Notes: a model not told the origin generated them from the letters alone. DNA of 32,089 nucleotides from Thiomicrospira cyclica (GCA_020726325.1 DYST01000009.1:1-32089); one strand, 5' to 3'. Shown: positions 1 through 9,739, counted from the first letter of the stretch. Numbers and translations are program-made.

Positions 1-985
1 CTTGTAATAACTCTGGCACAAGAAGACGATTCGCAATAATATTTGGCAAGGCGACCCAGCGCGTTTGACTCAGCGCATTCATAATTAGAAAAGAAAGCCA
101 ATGCAAACGATAAGCAACCACCATCGGCGTATGGCATAAAGCTGTTTCCAAGGTAGCGGTTCCCGATGCAACCAAAGCAGCATCAGCAGCGGTTAATACC
201 TCGCTTGCACCAGAGGATGTCAAAATCCAACGAATGGGTAAATCACCCACTTGCGCTTGCAACGTCTGCTGCATCTGCTCATGTAAACAGGGCACAATAA
301 TTGTTAAATTCGGCTGTTGTGCTAACAATAAACCTACGGTCTGCCAAAATAACGGCGCGTTATACTGCCACTCGCCTTTACGAGAACCTGGTAAAACAGC
401 TAATACTAATGCGGTTTCAGACAAACCCAAAGCTAAACGAGCAGCCGCTTTATTCGGTACTAACGGCAAACGATCCGCTAACGGATGACCCACCGCTGCT
501 GCGGGTAAATCATGTACTAAAAAATAGGGTGGCTCGAAAGGAAAAAGACAGAGCAAGCCATCCGTTTGCAACGCAATACGTTCAGCGCGTTTCGGTCGCC
601 ATGCCCATACCGTTGGCGCAACAAAATGATAACAGGCAATAGCGTGCGTCTTCATTGCGGCTTCAATGGGCAGATTAAAATCTGGACCATCGATACCCAA
701 AACCAAGTCTGGTTTCATCTCGAAAAGCTGTTGAATGATTGACGTTTGCAGTCGCTTTAAGCGTGGATAGTGCTTGAGCACTTCCCACAAACCCATAACC
801 GATACATCTTCCATCTGCCATATGGCTTTCACGCCTGCAGCACGCATCAAAGGACCTGCCATGCCAACAAGACGAACATCTGGATTTTGCACGAACCAAT
901 GTTGCGCAATCGCTGCCCCCAAGGCATCCGCCGAAGGCTCGGCAGCCAAAAGCACAACGAGCGAAGGATTAGCGAATGATGCCAC
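1..985 (-). CDS. lpxB: Lipid-A-disaccharide synthase LpxB (C-terminus cut by window edge)
   Basis: LpxB joins UDP-2,3-diacylglucosamine and lipid X to form the tetraacyl disaccharide of lipid A at the inner face of the cytoplasmic membrane. The minus-strand frame is open for 328 codons to the window edge. The family is about 380 residues, so roughly the last 50-60 are outside. Visible family features are an N-terminal LLAAEPSAD segment at the place of the usual GEASGD loop, FVAPTVWAWRP, PFEPPYF, VGHPLADRLP, VLPGSRKGEW, SGTATLETAL and MVVAYRLHWL. The start is taken as GTG at 985, inside the 3' end of lpxA (17-nt overlap). No strong ribosome-binding site is visible, so coupling to lpxA is inferred. 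The loop variant (A for G twice, P for A) is unusual. Identity is secure; the start is less so. Confidence 0.95.
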   Translation of the reverse strand, partial: MASFANPSLVVLLAAEPSADALGAAIAQHWFVQNPDVRLVGMAGPLMRAAGVKAIWQMEDVSVMGLWEVLKHYPRLKRLQTSIIQQLFEMKPDLVLGIDGPDFNLPIEAAMKTHAIACYHFVAPTVWAWRPKRAERIALQTDGLLCLFPFEPPYFLVHDLPAAAVGHPLADRLPLVPNKAAARLALGLSETALVLAVLPGSRKGEWQYNAPLFWQTVGLLLAQQPNLTIIVPCLHEQMQQTLQAQVGDLPIRWILTSSGASEVLTAADAALVASGTATLETALCHTPMVVAYRLHWLSFLIMNALSQTRWVALPNIIANRLLVPELLQ

Positions 986-1739
986 GGGTTGCTGATTGTA
1001 AGAACGCAATAAGCGGTTGCAACACATCCGTTGGGTCGTCTTGCGCCAGCATTGCTAAAATGGCACTTTCTAAAGGCGTACTCGAACGGTACAAGGTACG
1101 ATAAGCGCGTTTAATCAGCGTAATTTCATCAGCCGAAAAACCACGACGTTTTAAGCCTTCGCTATTAATACCATGCGGACGCGCCAAATTACCCGATACG
1201 GTCACAAAAGTTGGCACATCCTGATTAATAACACTACCCATACCGCAAAAACTATGCGCACCGATGCGACAGAATTGATGCACCAAGGTGTAACCGCCCA
1301 AAATCGCATGATCTTCCACCGTTACATGCCCTGCCAAGGCAACGGCATTGGCAAAAATAGTATCATTGCCAATCACACAGTCATGGGCAATATGAACCCC
1401 TGCCATAATCCAGTTTCGATGACCAATTGTCGTCTCTGCCCGATCCTGAGCTGTACCACGATTCAGCGTAACATTTTCACGAATGGTATTATCATCACCA
1501 ATGACTAAGCGTGTTGGCTCATCGCGATATTTTTTATCTTGCGGTGCTGCACCGAGTGAAGCAAACTGAAAAACTTTGTTCCGCTTCCCAAGATATGTTG
1601 GACCATCAATCACCACATGCGAGGCAATTTCGCAACCTTCATCAATACGCACACCCGCACCAATCACCGTAAACGGTCCGATGCAAACATCTGGTGCTAA
1701 CTCAGTACGCGGATTAATAATGGCTGTTGGATGAATCAA
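969..1739 (-). CDS. lpxA: UDP-N-acetylglucosamine acyltransferase LpxA
   Basis: LpxA is a cytoplasmic homotrimer that transfers a 3-hydroxyacyl chain from ACP to UDP-GlcNAc, the first step of lipid A synthesis. The protein has the left-handed beta-helix hexapeptide pattern throughout and the catalytic-His segment [12 protein letters not shown], followed by [20 protein letters not shown] and the C-terminal helical domain (RRGFSADEI). I chose TTG at 1739 as start. It gives 256 residues beginning [10 protein letters not shown], matches the family N-terminus (MIHPTA...), overlaps the fabZ stop as TTGA, and has a GGAGAGGGAAG Shine-Dalgarno stretch just upstream. A GTG at 1760 would add seven residues (263 aa) that the family lacks. 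lpxB begins inside its 3' end. Identity certain; start fairly sure. Confidence 0.96.
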   Translation of the reverse strand: MIHPTAIINPRTELAPDVCIGPFTVIGAGVRIDEGCEIASHVVIDGPTYLGKRNKVFQFASLGAAPQDKKYRDEPTRLVIGDDNTIRENVTLNRGTAQDRAETTIGHRNWIMAGVHIAHDCVIGNDTIFANAVALAGHVTVEDHAILGGYTLVHQFCRIGAHSFCGMGSVINQDVPTFVTVSGNLARPHGINSEGLKRRGFSADEITLIKRAYRTLYRSSTPLESAILAMLAQDDPTDVLQPLIAFLQSATRGIIR

Positions 1740-2179
1740 GCGACTTCCCTCTCCGCACACATCAATTCTGCACTGGCAATGAGCTTACCATCAACATGTG
1801 TTTCTGCTGCAAATTTCCACACACCACGCTTAGTCGAAATAACCTTAACTGTAAAATCTAAACGATCCCCAGGAAAAGTCGGTTGACGAAAACGGCAATT
1901 ATCAACACCAACAAGGTAGTAAATAGAATTACTGTCTGGCTTTTTTTCGCTCGACTTAAACGCCAAAATACCCGTGGCTTGTGCCATGGCTTCGATAATC
2001 ATCACGCCAGGCATAATGGGATGATTTGGAAAGTGCCCTGTGAACTGAGGCTCGTTAAAAGTAACATTTTTATAACCTTTCAGGTACTCCATTTCTTTTA
2101 ATTCTGTCACCCGATCAATCAATAAAAATGGATATCTATGGGGTAAATACTGAAAAATATCTTCGATACGCATCATCAT
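1736..2179 (-). CDS. fabZ: 3-hydroxyacyl-ACP dehydratase FabZ
   Basis: FabZ dehydrates (3R)-hydroxyacyl-ACP in type II fatty acid synthesis and competes with LpxA and LpxD for hydroxyacyl-ACP, which explains its place between them. The 147-residue hot-dog-fold protein shows [14 protein letters not shown] near the N-terminus and the catalytic stretch [20 protein letters not shown] with its His and Glu. The length is normal. Three ATG codons stand in a row at the start (MMMRIEDIF), with AAGAAAGG about a dozen bases upstream of the first. Its TGA overlaps the proposed TTG start of lpxA, so translation is probably coupled. Confidence 0.97.
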   Translation of the reverse strand: MMMRIEDIFQYLPHRYPFLLIDRVTELKEMEYLKGYKNVTFNEPQFTGHFPNHPIMPGVMIIEAMAQATGILAFKSSEKKPDSNSIYYLVGVDNCRFRQPTFPGDRLDFTVKVISTKRGVWKFAAETHVDGKLIASAELMCAEREVA

Positions 2180-2233
2180 GTTGCTTAAAACCTTTCTTAC
2201 TAGTGTCTATTTCATTATTTTTATTGGAGTATT

Positions 2234-3286
2234 CTAATCGCTAATGCACCCAGATGCACCCTCAAAATCTTTATCCGTGCGTTTTTCTAATGCACGCAAG
2301 CGTTTTGCCATCGCATCAAGCTGACGAAAACGTGCTGCATTGCGTCGCCAATTTGCATATTTATCCTGTGGAATCGCTCCTGAATAAACGCCAGCTTGAT
2401 TTAAGTCATGACTAATCATGGTCATCGCTGTAATATGGACATCATCACACACGGTTAAATGACCCGCAATCCCAACTTTTCCTGCAATGGTACAACGCGA
2501 ACCAACTTTAGTGCTACCAGCAATGGCAGAGTTAGCAGCCATAGCAGTGTGTTCACCGATACGAACATTGTGCGCAATTTGGATGAGATTATCGATCTTT
2601 ACACCATTTTCAATAATCGTATCGTCAATAGCACCACGATCAATACAAGTATTTGCACCGATTGAAACATCATTACCGATCACAACACGACCTACTTGCG
2701 GAATTTTAACCCAAGAAACACCATCTTTCGCCCAACCAAAGCCTTCCGAACCAATAACCGAACCAGATTCGACAACCACACGATCACCCAAAACACAGCC
2801 ATGTAAAATGGTTACGTTAGCACCCAATAGACAATCAGAACCTAAAACTACCCCATGATCAATAACACAACCAGCACAAACGACACTATTAGCACCAACA
2901 ATCACATTGGCACCAATTACGACATGAGCGCCGATCGCTACATCAACGGCAAGTTGTGCACTTGCATCAATAATCGCACTGGGGTGAACACCTTTCTGAC
3001 AAGAAACTTGGGGGTGTAATAATGCGGCAGCTTTAGCGTAAACTAAATAAGGATTATCAACAATCAAAGCATTGCCTTGCCAATGTATCGCATCTTCCTG
3101 TGTCAAGATAACAACACCTGCATGACTATCAGCAAGATGATGCGCATATTTGCGATTAGATAAAAATGACAAGGCCATGTCATCGGCTGCTAATAAGGTG
3201 GCAACATGAGTCACCTCCTTATCAGTATCGCCACGCAAACGCACACCCAATGCTTCTGCTAACTGACCTAAACGATAGCCTGACAC
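2234..3286 (-). CDS. lpxD: UDP-3-O-acylglucosamine N-acyltransferase LpxD
   Basis: LpxD N-acylates UDP-3-O-(3-hydroxyacyl)-glucosamine, the third step of lipid A synthesis, as a cytoplasmic trimer. The 350-residue protein has the N-terminal uridine-binding domain (YRLGQLAEALG, FLSNRKYAHHL), a long left-handed beta-helix of hexapeptide repeats from about residue 100 to 310, the catalytic-His segment NLIQIAHNVRIGEHTAMAA, and a C-terminal helix (LDAMAKRLRALEKR). Length fits the family. It starts 4 nt after the skp stop. A gap of 54 nt to fabZ is one of the few true spacers in this block. Confidence 0.97.
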   Translation of the reverse strand: MSGYRLGQLAEALGVRLRGDTDKEVTHVATLLAADDMALSFLSNRKYAHHLADSHAGVVILTQEDAIHWQGNALIVDNPYLVYAKAAALLHPQVSCQKGVHPSAIIDASAQLAVDVAIGAHVVIGANVIVGANSVVCAGCVIDHGVVLGSDCLLGANVTILHGCVLGDRVVVESGSVIGSEGFGWAKDGVSWVKIPQVGRVVIGNDVSIGANTCIDRGAIDDTIIENGVKIDNLIQIAHNVRIGEHTAMAANSAIAGSTKVGSRCTIAGKVGIAGHLTVCDDVHITAMTMISHDLNQAGVYSGAIPQDKYANWRRNAARFRQLDAMAKRLRALEKRTDKDFEGASGCISD

Positions 3287-3290
3287 GATG

Positions 3291-3830
3291 CTATGGCTTG
3301 TTTAGATTTTTACGCTTATCACCTTCGCCTGCTAAGTAATTCAAAACAGTCGCTGTGATGTCAATGGTCTCACGTGTATAAGCAATACCATCATAAAGCA
3401 CTAAATCATAACCTTCTTTTTCACCAACCGTTTTAATGGCAACGTTTACTAAATCTTGCAACTTAGATAACTCTTCATTACGACGAATATTTAACAACTC
3501 TTGCACATCATTACGACGACGTTGCAAGTCACGTTTTTTCATGACAATATCGCGTTCTTTGGTTTCACGCTGCGCTTCACTCATCACCGACTTGTTTTTT
3601 TCATAGTCTTTAGCGAGCTTTTCAATTTCATCATTTAACTTATTAAGCTCACGTTGCTGCGGCGCAAATTCACGCTCTAACGCGGCAGAAGCATCTTTGG
3701 CTTGTGGTGCCTGATCTAAGAGCTTTGCCACGTTCACAACGCGCACTTTCACCTCATCCGCCATAACGGGAGCCGACAACATAGCAGCAAAAGCTGCTAC
3801 CCCTAACCAACGTAAGCTTTGCAAACGCAT
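3291..3830 (-). CDS. skp: Periplasmic chaperone Skp/OmpH
   Basis: Skp is a trimeric periplasmic holdase that escorts unfolded outer-membrane proteins to the BAM complex. I start it at ATG 3830 (179 aa). This gives a clean Sec signal peptide of 24 residues (MRLQSLRWLG..., cleavage after SAPVMA) and an AAAGGAAA ribosome-binding site. The longer frame to 3872 would place 14 hydrophilic residues before the signal. The mature part has the beta segment KVRVVNVAKLLDQ, then a long charged coiled coil (about residues 45-125), and a C-terminal segment YDLVLYDGIAYTRETIDIT that rejoins the body. It lies between bamA and lpxD, as in most gammaproteobacteria. Confidence 0.95.
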   Translation of the reverse strand: MRLQSLRWLGVAAFAAMLSAPVMADEVKVRVVNVAKLLDQAPQAKDASAALEREFAPQQRELNKLNDEIEKLAKDYEKNKSVMSEAQRETKERDIVMKKRDLQRRRNDVQELLNIRRNEELSKLQDLVNVAIKTVGEKEGYDLVLYDGIAYTRETIDITATVLNYLAGEGDKRKNLNKP

Positions 3831-3875
3831 CTTGTTATTTCCTTTACTCAAACAAAAATCAATAGTAGCCATTTT

Positions 3876-6281
3876 TTAGAAGGGCACGCCAATTGTAAAC
3901 TGAAACTCTTGTGTTCGATCGCTATCTTTGGCATTTAACGGTTTTGCATAGCTAAATGTTAAAGGTCCGATCGGTGTAATCCAAGAGAAACCTAAACCCG
4001 ATGACAATCTTAACTCATCCATCTTAAATTTGTCATAGTCTGAGAACACATTTCCGCCATCAAAGAACCAACTTAAACGCATATTGCTGTTTTCTTCGAT
4101 AAACCAAGGACGAAAATTCAACGCGACCGAAGCAACCGCTAAAAAGTCACCCCCTGTTGCACGCTGACTACCATCGATACTTAATGAATATTTACTGCCA
4201 AGACTATAGCTTTCAAAGCCACGTACAGTCTGAATACCACCTGCATAATAACGACGGAAGAAAGGCAAACCATAGCCTTCTAAATTACCATAACCTTTAC
4301 CATAACCCAAGGTTCCCGTTAAGCTTACTGTTGTTCTGTCGGTAACAGGAATATAAAACTTCTGTTGCATATCAAGCTGATAGTAAGTTAAATCGCCTGC
4401 TGGTGTTGATACAGACAAGCCGCTTGAATGATAAACCCCTTTATTCGGGAAGTAAAACTCATCGCGCGTATCATGAACAAAACTTGTTTTTAATGAAACA
4501 TCATTGTAAGCACTGCCGTTACGATAAAACTTCTCGTATTGCTGAACCAGTGCTGGATCACTCGGTATTAATCCAGCAACCAGTGGATCATTTGTTGCGA
4601 ACTCATTCAGTCGATAACCAAATCCTGGTGTTTGTGGATTGCCATTAATATCAGTTTCAGTCACATTCATGCCTTGAAAGACTAAAGACAAATGCTCAGC
4701 TTGTACACCAAAATTCAAACGATCTTCTTCTGATAAAGGAATACCATACATTGCCTTAGCACCCAGTGTATTCGTACTGTATGGCGCTAAATAGAGATAG
4801 TCTGCGTTAATTTCACGCCAAAAAATACCCGCCGTCAGACTGTCCCCATCTGGTGTATAGTAAGGATTAGTGACACTAATATCATAGTTTTTACGTGCTG
4901 CCGACTGACTAATACTAAAAGTAGCATTATTACCTGTACCAAAAATATTGCGCTCAGATAAGCTAAAGCCTAATAACATATTTTCGACTTGAGAATAACC
5001 AATCGATGCCGTAATTGCTCCAGTTGGCATTTCTTCTACCTTAACAATCAAATCAACTTGATCGCTACCAACACGCTTCGTTTCAATATCCACACTCTTA
5101 AAAAAGCCCAAACGCTTAAGACGTGCTTGCGACTGACGCACAGCTGCTAAGTTATAAGGTGCTGCTTCAAACTGACGCATATCACGACGCACGACATGAT
5201 CACGAGTACGGTTATTACCTTTGATTTCAATCCGTCGCACATATGCACGATTTTTAGGCGCGATGTCTAACGCAATCTGCACCGTTCCTTTTGCTTTATC
5301 GACGAGAGTTTTAGGCTCAACTTCAGCAAAGGCATAGCCTTGTTCAGACAAACTGTCTTTGATAGCATTGACCGAGTCCATAATTTTGTTACGCGCAAAA
5401 GCTTCGTTTGTTTTGAACTTTAGCAAAGCATTGAGTTTTTCTTCCGTTAAAACGGTATTGCCAGCAAACTTAATTGAGTCAATACTATACTTTTGACCTT
5501 CTTCCAGATTAATACTGACATAAACACGTGTTTTATCGGAGGAAATACTTACTTGGGAAGAGAGAATACGAAAATCTGCATAACCGCGATCCATATAGTA
5601 AGAGCGAAGCGTCTCTAAGTCTGCTTGTAACTTAGTACGCGCATACTGATCAGCATCCGTTAACCATGACCACATCGTCGGTTCAGAAAGAGATAGCTGT
5701 TTTGTCAGTCTTTCATCATCAAACGCTTTGTTACCGACAAAGTTAATTTTCGTAATGCGTGCTAACTCGCCTTCTTGAACTTTAATCGTTAAATTGACGC
5801 GATTACGTTCAAGGTTTTCAATTTTTGGCTCAACGACGGTCGCATAATAACCTTGGTTTTGATAACGCTGACGCACATCTTGAGCGATACGATCCATATC
5901 ACTTTCATTAAGAATACGCCCTTTTTTTACGCCCATGACCTCAATTGCTTGCAGTAATTCGTCTTCTTTAATGAGCTTTGAGCCTTCGAGTTTAATTTCT
6001 GCAATCGAAGGACGTTCAATCACGCTAATTTTTAGAATATCGCCTTCTTGTGCCACACGCACATCACGAAAAAACCCAGTCGCAAATAAGGATTTAATAA
6101 CCTGACGAATCTGTTCTGCTGATAAGGCTTTCCCTTCTTTTACCGCAATATAACTTAATGCAGTTTCCTTGGTGACACGCTCTAGCCCATCAAACTCAAT
6201 TTTCTGCACCACATCTGCAGCCAATGACTGACCTGCAGCTAATAACAACGCCAACGCGCTCAAACGAACCCTAGTTAACAC
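3876..6281 (-). CDS. bamA: Outer-membrane assembly factor BamA
   Basis: BamA is the central Omp85 insertase of the BAM complex. The 801-residue protein has a signal peptide (about 1-21, ending SLAADV), five POTRA domains up to about residue 425, and a 16-strand beta barrel to the end. Visible markers are KIEFDGLERVTKET in POTRA1, EIKGNNRTRDHVVRRDMRQFE in POTRA5, the loop-6 VRGFESYSLG motif, and the C-terminal outer-membrane signature ending in Phe (FTIGVPF). The start is GTG at 6281, 5 nt after the rseP stop, with a GGGGG stretch about 9 nt upstream. The length is typical. Skp and LpxD follow downstream. Confidence 0.98.
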   Translation of the reverse strand: MLTRVRLSALALLLAAGQSLAADVVQKIEFDGLERVTKETALSYIAVKEGKALSAEQIRQVIKSLFATGFFRDVRVAQEGDILKISVIERPSIAEIKLEGSKLIKEDELLQAIEVMGVKKGRILNESDMDRIAQDVRQRYQNQGYYATVVEPKIENLERNRVNLTIKVQEGELARITKINFVGNKAFDDERLTKQLSLSEPTMWSWLTDADQYARTKLQADLETLRSYYMDRGYADFRILSSQVSISSDKTRVYVSINLEEGQKYSIDSIKFAGNTVLTEEKLNALLKFKTNEAFARNKIMDSVNAIKDSLSEQGYAFAEVEPKTLVDKAKGTVQIALDIAPKNRAYVRRIEIKGNNRTRDHVVRRDMRQFEAAPYNLAAVRQSQARLKRLGFFKSVDIETKRVGSDQVDLIVKVEEMPTGAITASIGYSQVENMLLGFSLSERNIFGTGNNATFSISQSAARKNYDISVTNPYYTPDGDSLTAGIFWREINADYLYLAPYSTNTLGAKAMYGIPLSEEDRLNFGVQAEHLSLVFQGMNVTETDINGNPQTPGFGYRLNEFATNDPLVAGLIPSDPALVQQYEKFYRNGSAYNDVSLKTSFVHDTRDEFYFPNKGVYHSSGLSVSTPAGDLTYYQLDMQQKFYIPVTDRTTVSLTGTLGYGKGYGNLEGYGLPFFRRYYAGGIQTVRGFESYSLGSKYSLSIDGSQRATGGDFLAVASVALNFRPWFIEENSNMRLSWFFDGGNVFSDYDKFKMDELRLSSGLGFSWITPIGPLTFSYAKPLNAKDSDRTQEFQFTIGVPF

Positions 6282-6286
6282 AACAC

Positions 6287-7645
6287 TTAGCCCCCAAACA
6301 GGCGATTTAAATCACTACTAATTGCCAATAGCGTCAAAGCTGCTATCAATACAATACCCACTTTTTGCCATAACAGCATAATCGACTCAGACAGAGCGCG
6401 TCCACGCACCCACTCCAAACCGTACAATAACAAGTGCCCACCATCTAATAGCGGCAAAGGCAATAAGTTTAACACGCCAAGGCTCAGACTCAATAGTGCT
6501 AAAAACTGAATAAAGCGAATTACACCCATTTCAAGGCTAGAACCAGCCGCTTGCGCAATACCAATCGGTCCAGATAATTGCTCCATGCCAGATTGCCCTG
6601 TCAGTAAACGAGCAATTGCCTGCCATGTTAAAACGGTTATATCCCAAAGTTTAACAGGAGCACTCATCATTGCATCCGCTAAGGGCATACCAGAGACAGA
6701 AAACAGCTTTTCTTGCCACTCTACTGGGAGTTGTGGACGAATACCAAGAAATCCCTGTTGTTTTCCATTTGCCAGCTTATGTGTACTAATTGTTGCTGCT
6801 AAATCTAACATCACGCCAGCACGCTCAACACTCAATATGACGGTTGCATTAGGATGTTCACGAACCCATTGCGAGAACTCGCTAAAACTATCTACGCGCA
6901 TCGCATTGAGCTGCTTAATCATATCTCCCCGCAACAAGCCAGCATTCGCAGCAGCACTATTTGGCTCTACTTCGTCAATAATCGCTGGCAAAGGTGGCAT
7001 GGCAGGCGCGATACCCCATAAGCTCAACTGATCTTTGGGATTCGACCAAGCAAGCTCACGCCAGCGATCAACAGAAACAGTTACTTCACGCGTGAGACCT
7101 TCCCAGCTTTGCAGTGAAAAGTTCAAAGTATCTGACTGCGAAACTTGGCGCAATAACTGCACGGGCAACTGCTCAAATTGCTCGATAGCAACATCATTAA
7201 TTGCCGTAACTTGGTAAATATCATCACCAGATATTTCTGCCCAAGGCGTACCTGCACTCCCCGCTGCCAACCAAGCCTTCGGTGCTTGCACACCGACCAT
7301 CAAAACAATGGTCATGAGTAGCCAAGCAAGCAAAATATTCACAAAAGGACCTGCAAAAACAACCAAAGCCCTTGCCCATAATGGCTGGGCATTGAATGTC
7401 TTAGGCACTAACTCTGGCGGCATATCATGTTCTTTTGGGTCAGCGAACATCACATAACCACCCAAAGGCAGCCATCCTAAGCGATAATCAACATCGCCAA
7501 TTTTGCGTGACCAAATAGCACCACCCATACCAATCGAAAAACGAATAACGGGAATACCCAAACGACTTGCCGTATAAAAGTGACCCCACTCATGTACTGA
7601 AACAATCAGCAGTAAGGCAATTAAAAAACCAATGACTGAAAACAC
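6287..7645 (-). CDS. rseP: Site-2 intramembrane metalloprotease RseP
   Basis: RseP cleaves the anti-sigma factor RseA within the membrane during the envelope stress response. Visible features are H18-E-W-G-H22 in the first transmembrane helix (zinc ligands and catalytic Glu), GGYVMFADP, two periplasmic PDZ domains (about 120-310), and the third zinc ligand in LPLLDGGH at D401, followed by the last transmembrane helix. Length of 452 aa is normal. The GTG start at 7645 directly abuts the TAA of cdsA (TAAGTG), with no good Shine-Dalgarno, so re-initiation after cdsA is likely. In many relatives dxr lies between cdsA and rseP; here nothing does. Confidence 0.97.
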   Translation of the reverse strand: MFSVIGFLIALLLIVSVHEWGHFYTASRLGIPVIRFSIGMGGAIWSRKIGDVDYRLGWLPLGGYVMFADPKEHDMPPELVPKTFNAQPLWARALVVFAGPFVNILLAWLLMTIVLMVGVQAPKAWLAAGSAGTPWAEISGDDIYQVTAINDVAIEQFEQLPVQLLRQVSQSDTLNFSLQSWEGLTREVTVSVDRWRELAWSNPKDQLSLWGIAPAMPPLPAIIDEVEPNSAAANAGLLRGDMIKQLNAMRVDSFSEFSQWVREHPNATVILSVERAGVMLDLAATISTHKLANGKQQGFLGIRPQLPVEWQEKLFSVSGMPLADAMMSAPVKLWDITVLTWQAIARLLTGQSGMEQLSGPIGIAQAAGSSLEMGVIRFIQFLALLSLSLGVLNLLPLPLLDGGHLLLYGLEWVRGRALSESIMLLWQKVGIVLIAALTLLAISSDLNRLFGG

Positions 7646-8449
7646 TTAAATAACCCACTGCCATAGCAACCAAAACAGCGGCAAAGCTAATAAGAGCGCG
7701 TCAAAACGATCTAACCAACCACCATGTCCTGGTAACATTTGACTACTATCCTTAACACCCACTTGACGTTTCAATGCCGATTCAAACAAATCACCAAAAA
7801 CCGATAAAAAAGCGACCACAGCAGCCAAAATAACAAAAACCAACACAGATTGCTGTGTATTGAACGCGACAATTACGGCAAAAGCGACCGCTAAACCCAC
7901 ACCACCAAAAACACCTTCCCATGTTTTTCCAGGACTAACCTTAACCGCAAGCTTATGTCGCCCAAAAGCTTTACCTGAAAAATAAGCACCCGTGTCAGTA
8001 ATCCAAACCAGAGACAATGCAAACAGTAACCACCAAACACCAAGCGATAAGAAGACAACACTGAATGTTAATGAAAAATTAACCAACCAAACCAAACCAA
8101 ACACGCTTGCCCAACGCTGCCAGTTACCAGTCCATTCACCCTGTCGAGCAAAACGAAAGACTAAAAACATACTCGTCAGCATGGATAAAATAGTGGCAAT
8201 TTGCCATAAGGTAGATTGCGTTAACTCAGGGTAGAACACCAAACCATAACCAAACAGCAAAACAGCTAACCAAGCATAAAGTGCGCGTTCTATCGGACGT
8301 TGCCATCCCATTAAGCCAGCCCATTCCCAAGCCATGAGTGCTAAAACAACAACAATCAGTAAATCGATAAAAGCTTTAGGTAAGACAAACAGGAATCCGA
8401 CACCAACAAGCAATAAAATGAGTGCCGTCACAATACGCTGTTTAAGCAT
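7646..8449 (-). CDS. cdsA: Phosphatidate cytidylyltransferase CdsA
   Basis: CdsA makes CDP-diacylglycerol from phosphatidic acid and CTP, the entry to all phospholipids. The 267-residue protein is highly hydrophobic with about eight transmembrane segments. It carries WITDTGAYFSGKAFGRHKL, then SPGKTWEGVFGG, and the signature region GDLFESALKRQVGVKDSS followed by PGHGGWLDRFDALL. It overlaps the 3' end of uppS by 8 nt and abuts rseP. Confidence 0.97.
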   Translation of the reverse strand: MLKQRIVTALILLLVGVGFLFVLPKAFIDLLIVVVLALMAWEWAGLMGWQRPIERALYAWLAVLLFGYGLVFYPELTQSTLWQIATILSMLTSMFLVFRFARQGEWTGNWQRWASVFGLVWLVNFSLTFSVVFLSLGVWWLLFALSLVWITDTGAYFSGKAFGRHKLAVKVSPGKTWEGVFGGVGLAVAFAVIVAFNTQQSVLVFVILAAVVAFLSVFGDLFESALKRQVGVKDSSQMLPGHGGWLDRFDALLLALPLFWLLWQWVI

Positions 8450-9182
8450 TGCCTTTATCTCCTAAAATTTGATCGCCCGTCATACCAAAACGACGTTGAC
8501 GTTTGGCAAAATCGGCAATCGCTTCATCTAAATGCGTGCCATCGAAGCTCGGCCACAAGGCATCAGTAAAATAAAATTCAGCGTAAGCTAATTGCCACAA
8601 CAAGAAATTACTAATTCGCTTTTCGCCACCAGTACGAATCAACAAATCTGGTTCGGGCAAGTCGGCTAAAGCTAAAAATGGGGCTAACTCAGTTTCTGTT
8701 AAAGCTGAAATCGGCTTATCAGGATAGCGTAACGACCAATTTTGTACAGCCCTCACCATATCCCAGCGTCCGCCATAGTTAGCAGCAATTGTTAGCGTCA
8801 AACCATTGTTGCTCGCTGTTTTTGCCTGTGCATCACTAATTTTTTGTTGAATTTCGATGGAAAAACGACTGCATTCACCAATAACACGCAAGCAAACATT
8901 GTTTTCATGAAGTTTTTCAACTTCACGCACCAATGCCCAGCCAAAAATATCCATTAATTTAGACACTTCTTCGGGTGGTCGGCGCCAATTTTCTGTCGAA
9001 AAAGCAAACAAGGTCAAGGCTTCAACGCCACGCTCACGACAACGCGCAACAACTTTACGAACCGCAGCCAGCCCCCGTTCATGACCAATAAAGCGAGGCA
9101 AGCCACGAGATTTAGCCCAACGCCCATTACCATCCATAATAATAGCAATGTGGCGTGGGATAGCCGACACAGAGCTATTCAT
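8442..9182 (-). CDS. uppS: Undecaprenyl pyrophosphate synthase UppS
   Basis: UppS is a cis-prenyltransferase that condenses farnesyl-PP with isopentenyl-PP to the C55 carrier lipid for peptidoglycan and O-antigen. The 246-residue protein has IAIIMDGNGRWAKSRG with catalytic D17, HERGLAAVR, TLFAFSTENWRRP, and near the C-terminus DLLIRTGGEKRISNFLLWQ plus AYAEFYFTDALWP. The length is typical. Its ATG shares one base with the frr TAA stop (TAATG), and it overlaps cdsA by 8 nt, so all three are probably translationally coupled. Confidence 0.98.
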   Translation of the reverse strand: MNSSVSAIPRHIAIIMDGNGRWAKSRGLPRFIGHERGLAAVRKVVARCRERGVEALTLFAFSTENWRRPPEEVSKLMDIFGWALVREVEKLHENNVCLRVIGECSRFSIEIQQKISDAQAKTASNNGLTLTIAANYGGRWDMVRAVQNWSLRYPDKPISALTETELAPFLALADLPEPDLLIRTGGEKRISNFLLWQLAYAEFYFTDALWPSFDGTHLDEAIADFAKRQRRFGMTGDQILGDKGNA

Positions 9183-9739
9183 TAAACTTGTAACAGCTCT
9201 TTTTCTTTTGCAACCAATGCTACCTCGACATCTGCAATCGCTTTATCTGTCATTTTTTGCATGGCATCGTTGGCTTTGCGTTCATCATCTTCAGAAATTT
9301 CTTTATCTTTAAGCAACTTGGCAATATGCTGATTTGCGTCCCGTCGAATATTACGCACGGCAACACGCGCATTTTCAGCTTCTGCTTTTGCTTGCTTAAT
9401 CATATCTTTGCGCGTTTCTTCAGTCAAAGCAGGCAAAGGAATACGAATATCGCCATTAGAAGACGATGGATTTAAGCCCAAATTGGCTTTAATAATTGCT
9501 TTTTCAATCGCAGGCAACATATTTTTTTCCCAAGGCACAACCTTGAGTGTACGTGCATCTTCCACGCCAATATTCGCCACTTGACTTAATGGCGTTTCAT
9601 TACCATAATAATCGACACGCACCGCATCCAGTACGCTTGGATGAGCGCGACCCGTACGAATACGCATCAATTGACTATCCAAGGATGCTAGTGCCTTCTC
9701 CATGCGAGATTGCGCATCTTTTTTCACATCATTAATCAT
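9182..9739 (-). CDS. frr: Ribosome recycling factor
   Basis: RRF splits post-termination ribosomes together with EF-G. The 185-residue protein is full length and has the family features [17 protein letters not shown] near the N-terminus, [30 protein letters not shown], and the conserved C-terminal helices with [23 protein letters not shown]. The start ATG is 1 nt from the pyrH stop, and GGAG inside the last pyrH codons serves as the ribosome-binding site. Confidence 0.98.
   Translation of the reverse strand: MINDVKKDAQSRMEKALASLDSQLMRIRTGRAHPSVLDAVRVDYYGNETPLSQVANIGVEDARTLKVVPWEKNMLPAIEKAIIKANLGLNPSSSNGDIRIPLPALTEETRKDMIKQAKAEAENARVAVRNIRRDANQHIAKLLKDKEISEDDERKANDAMQKMTDKAIADVEVALVAKEKELLQV

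Noticed and set aside
675-899. Short minus-strand frame inside lpxB
   Set aside because: It is in a different frame from the clear LpxB translation and has no independent support.
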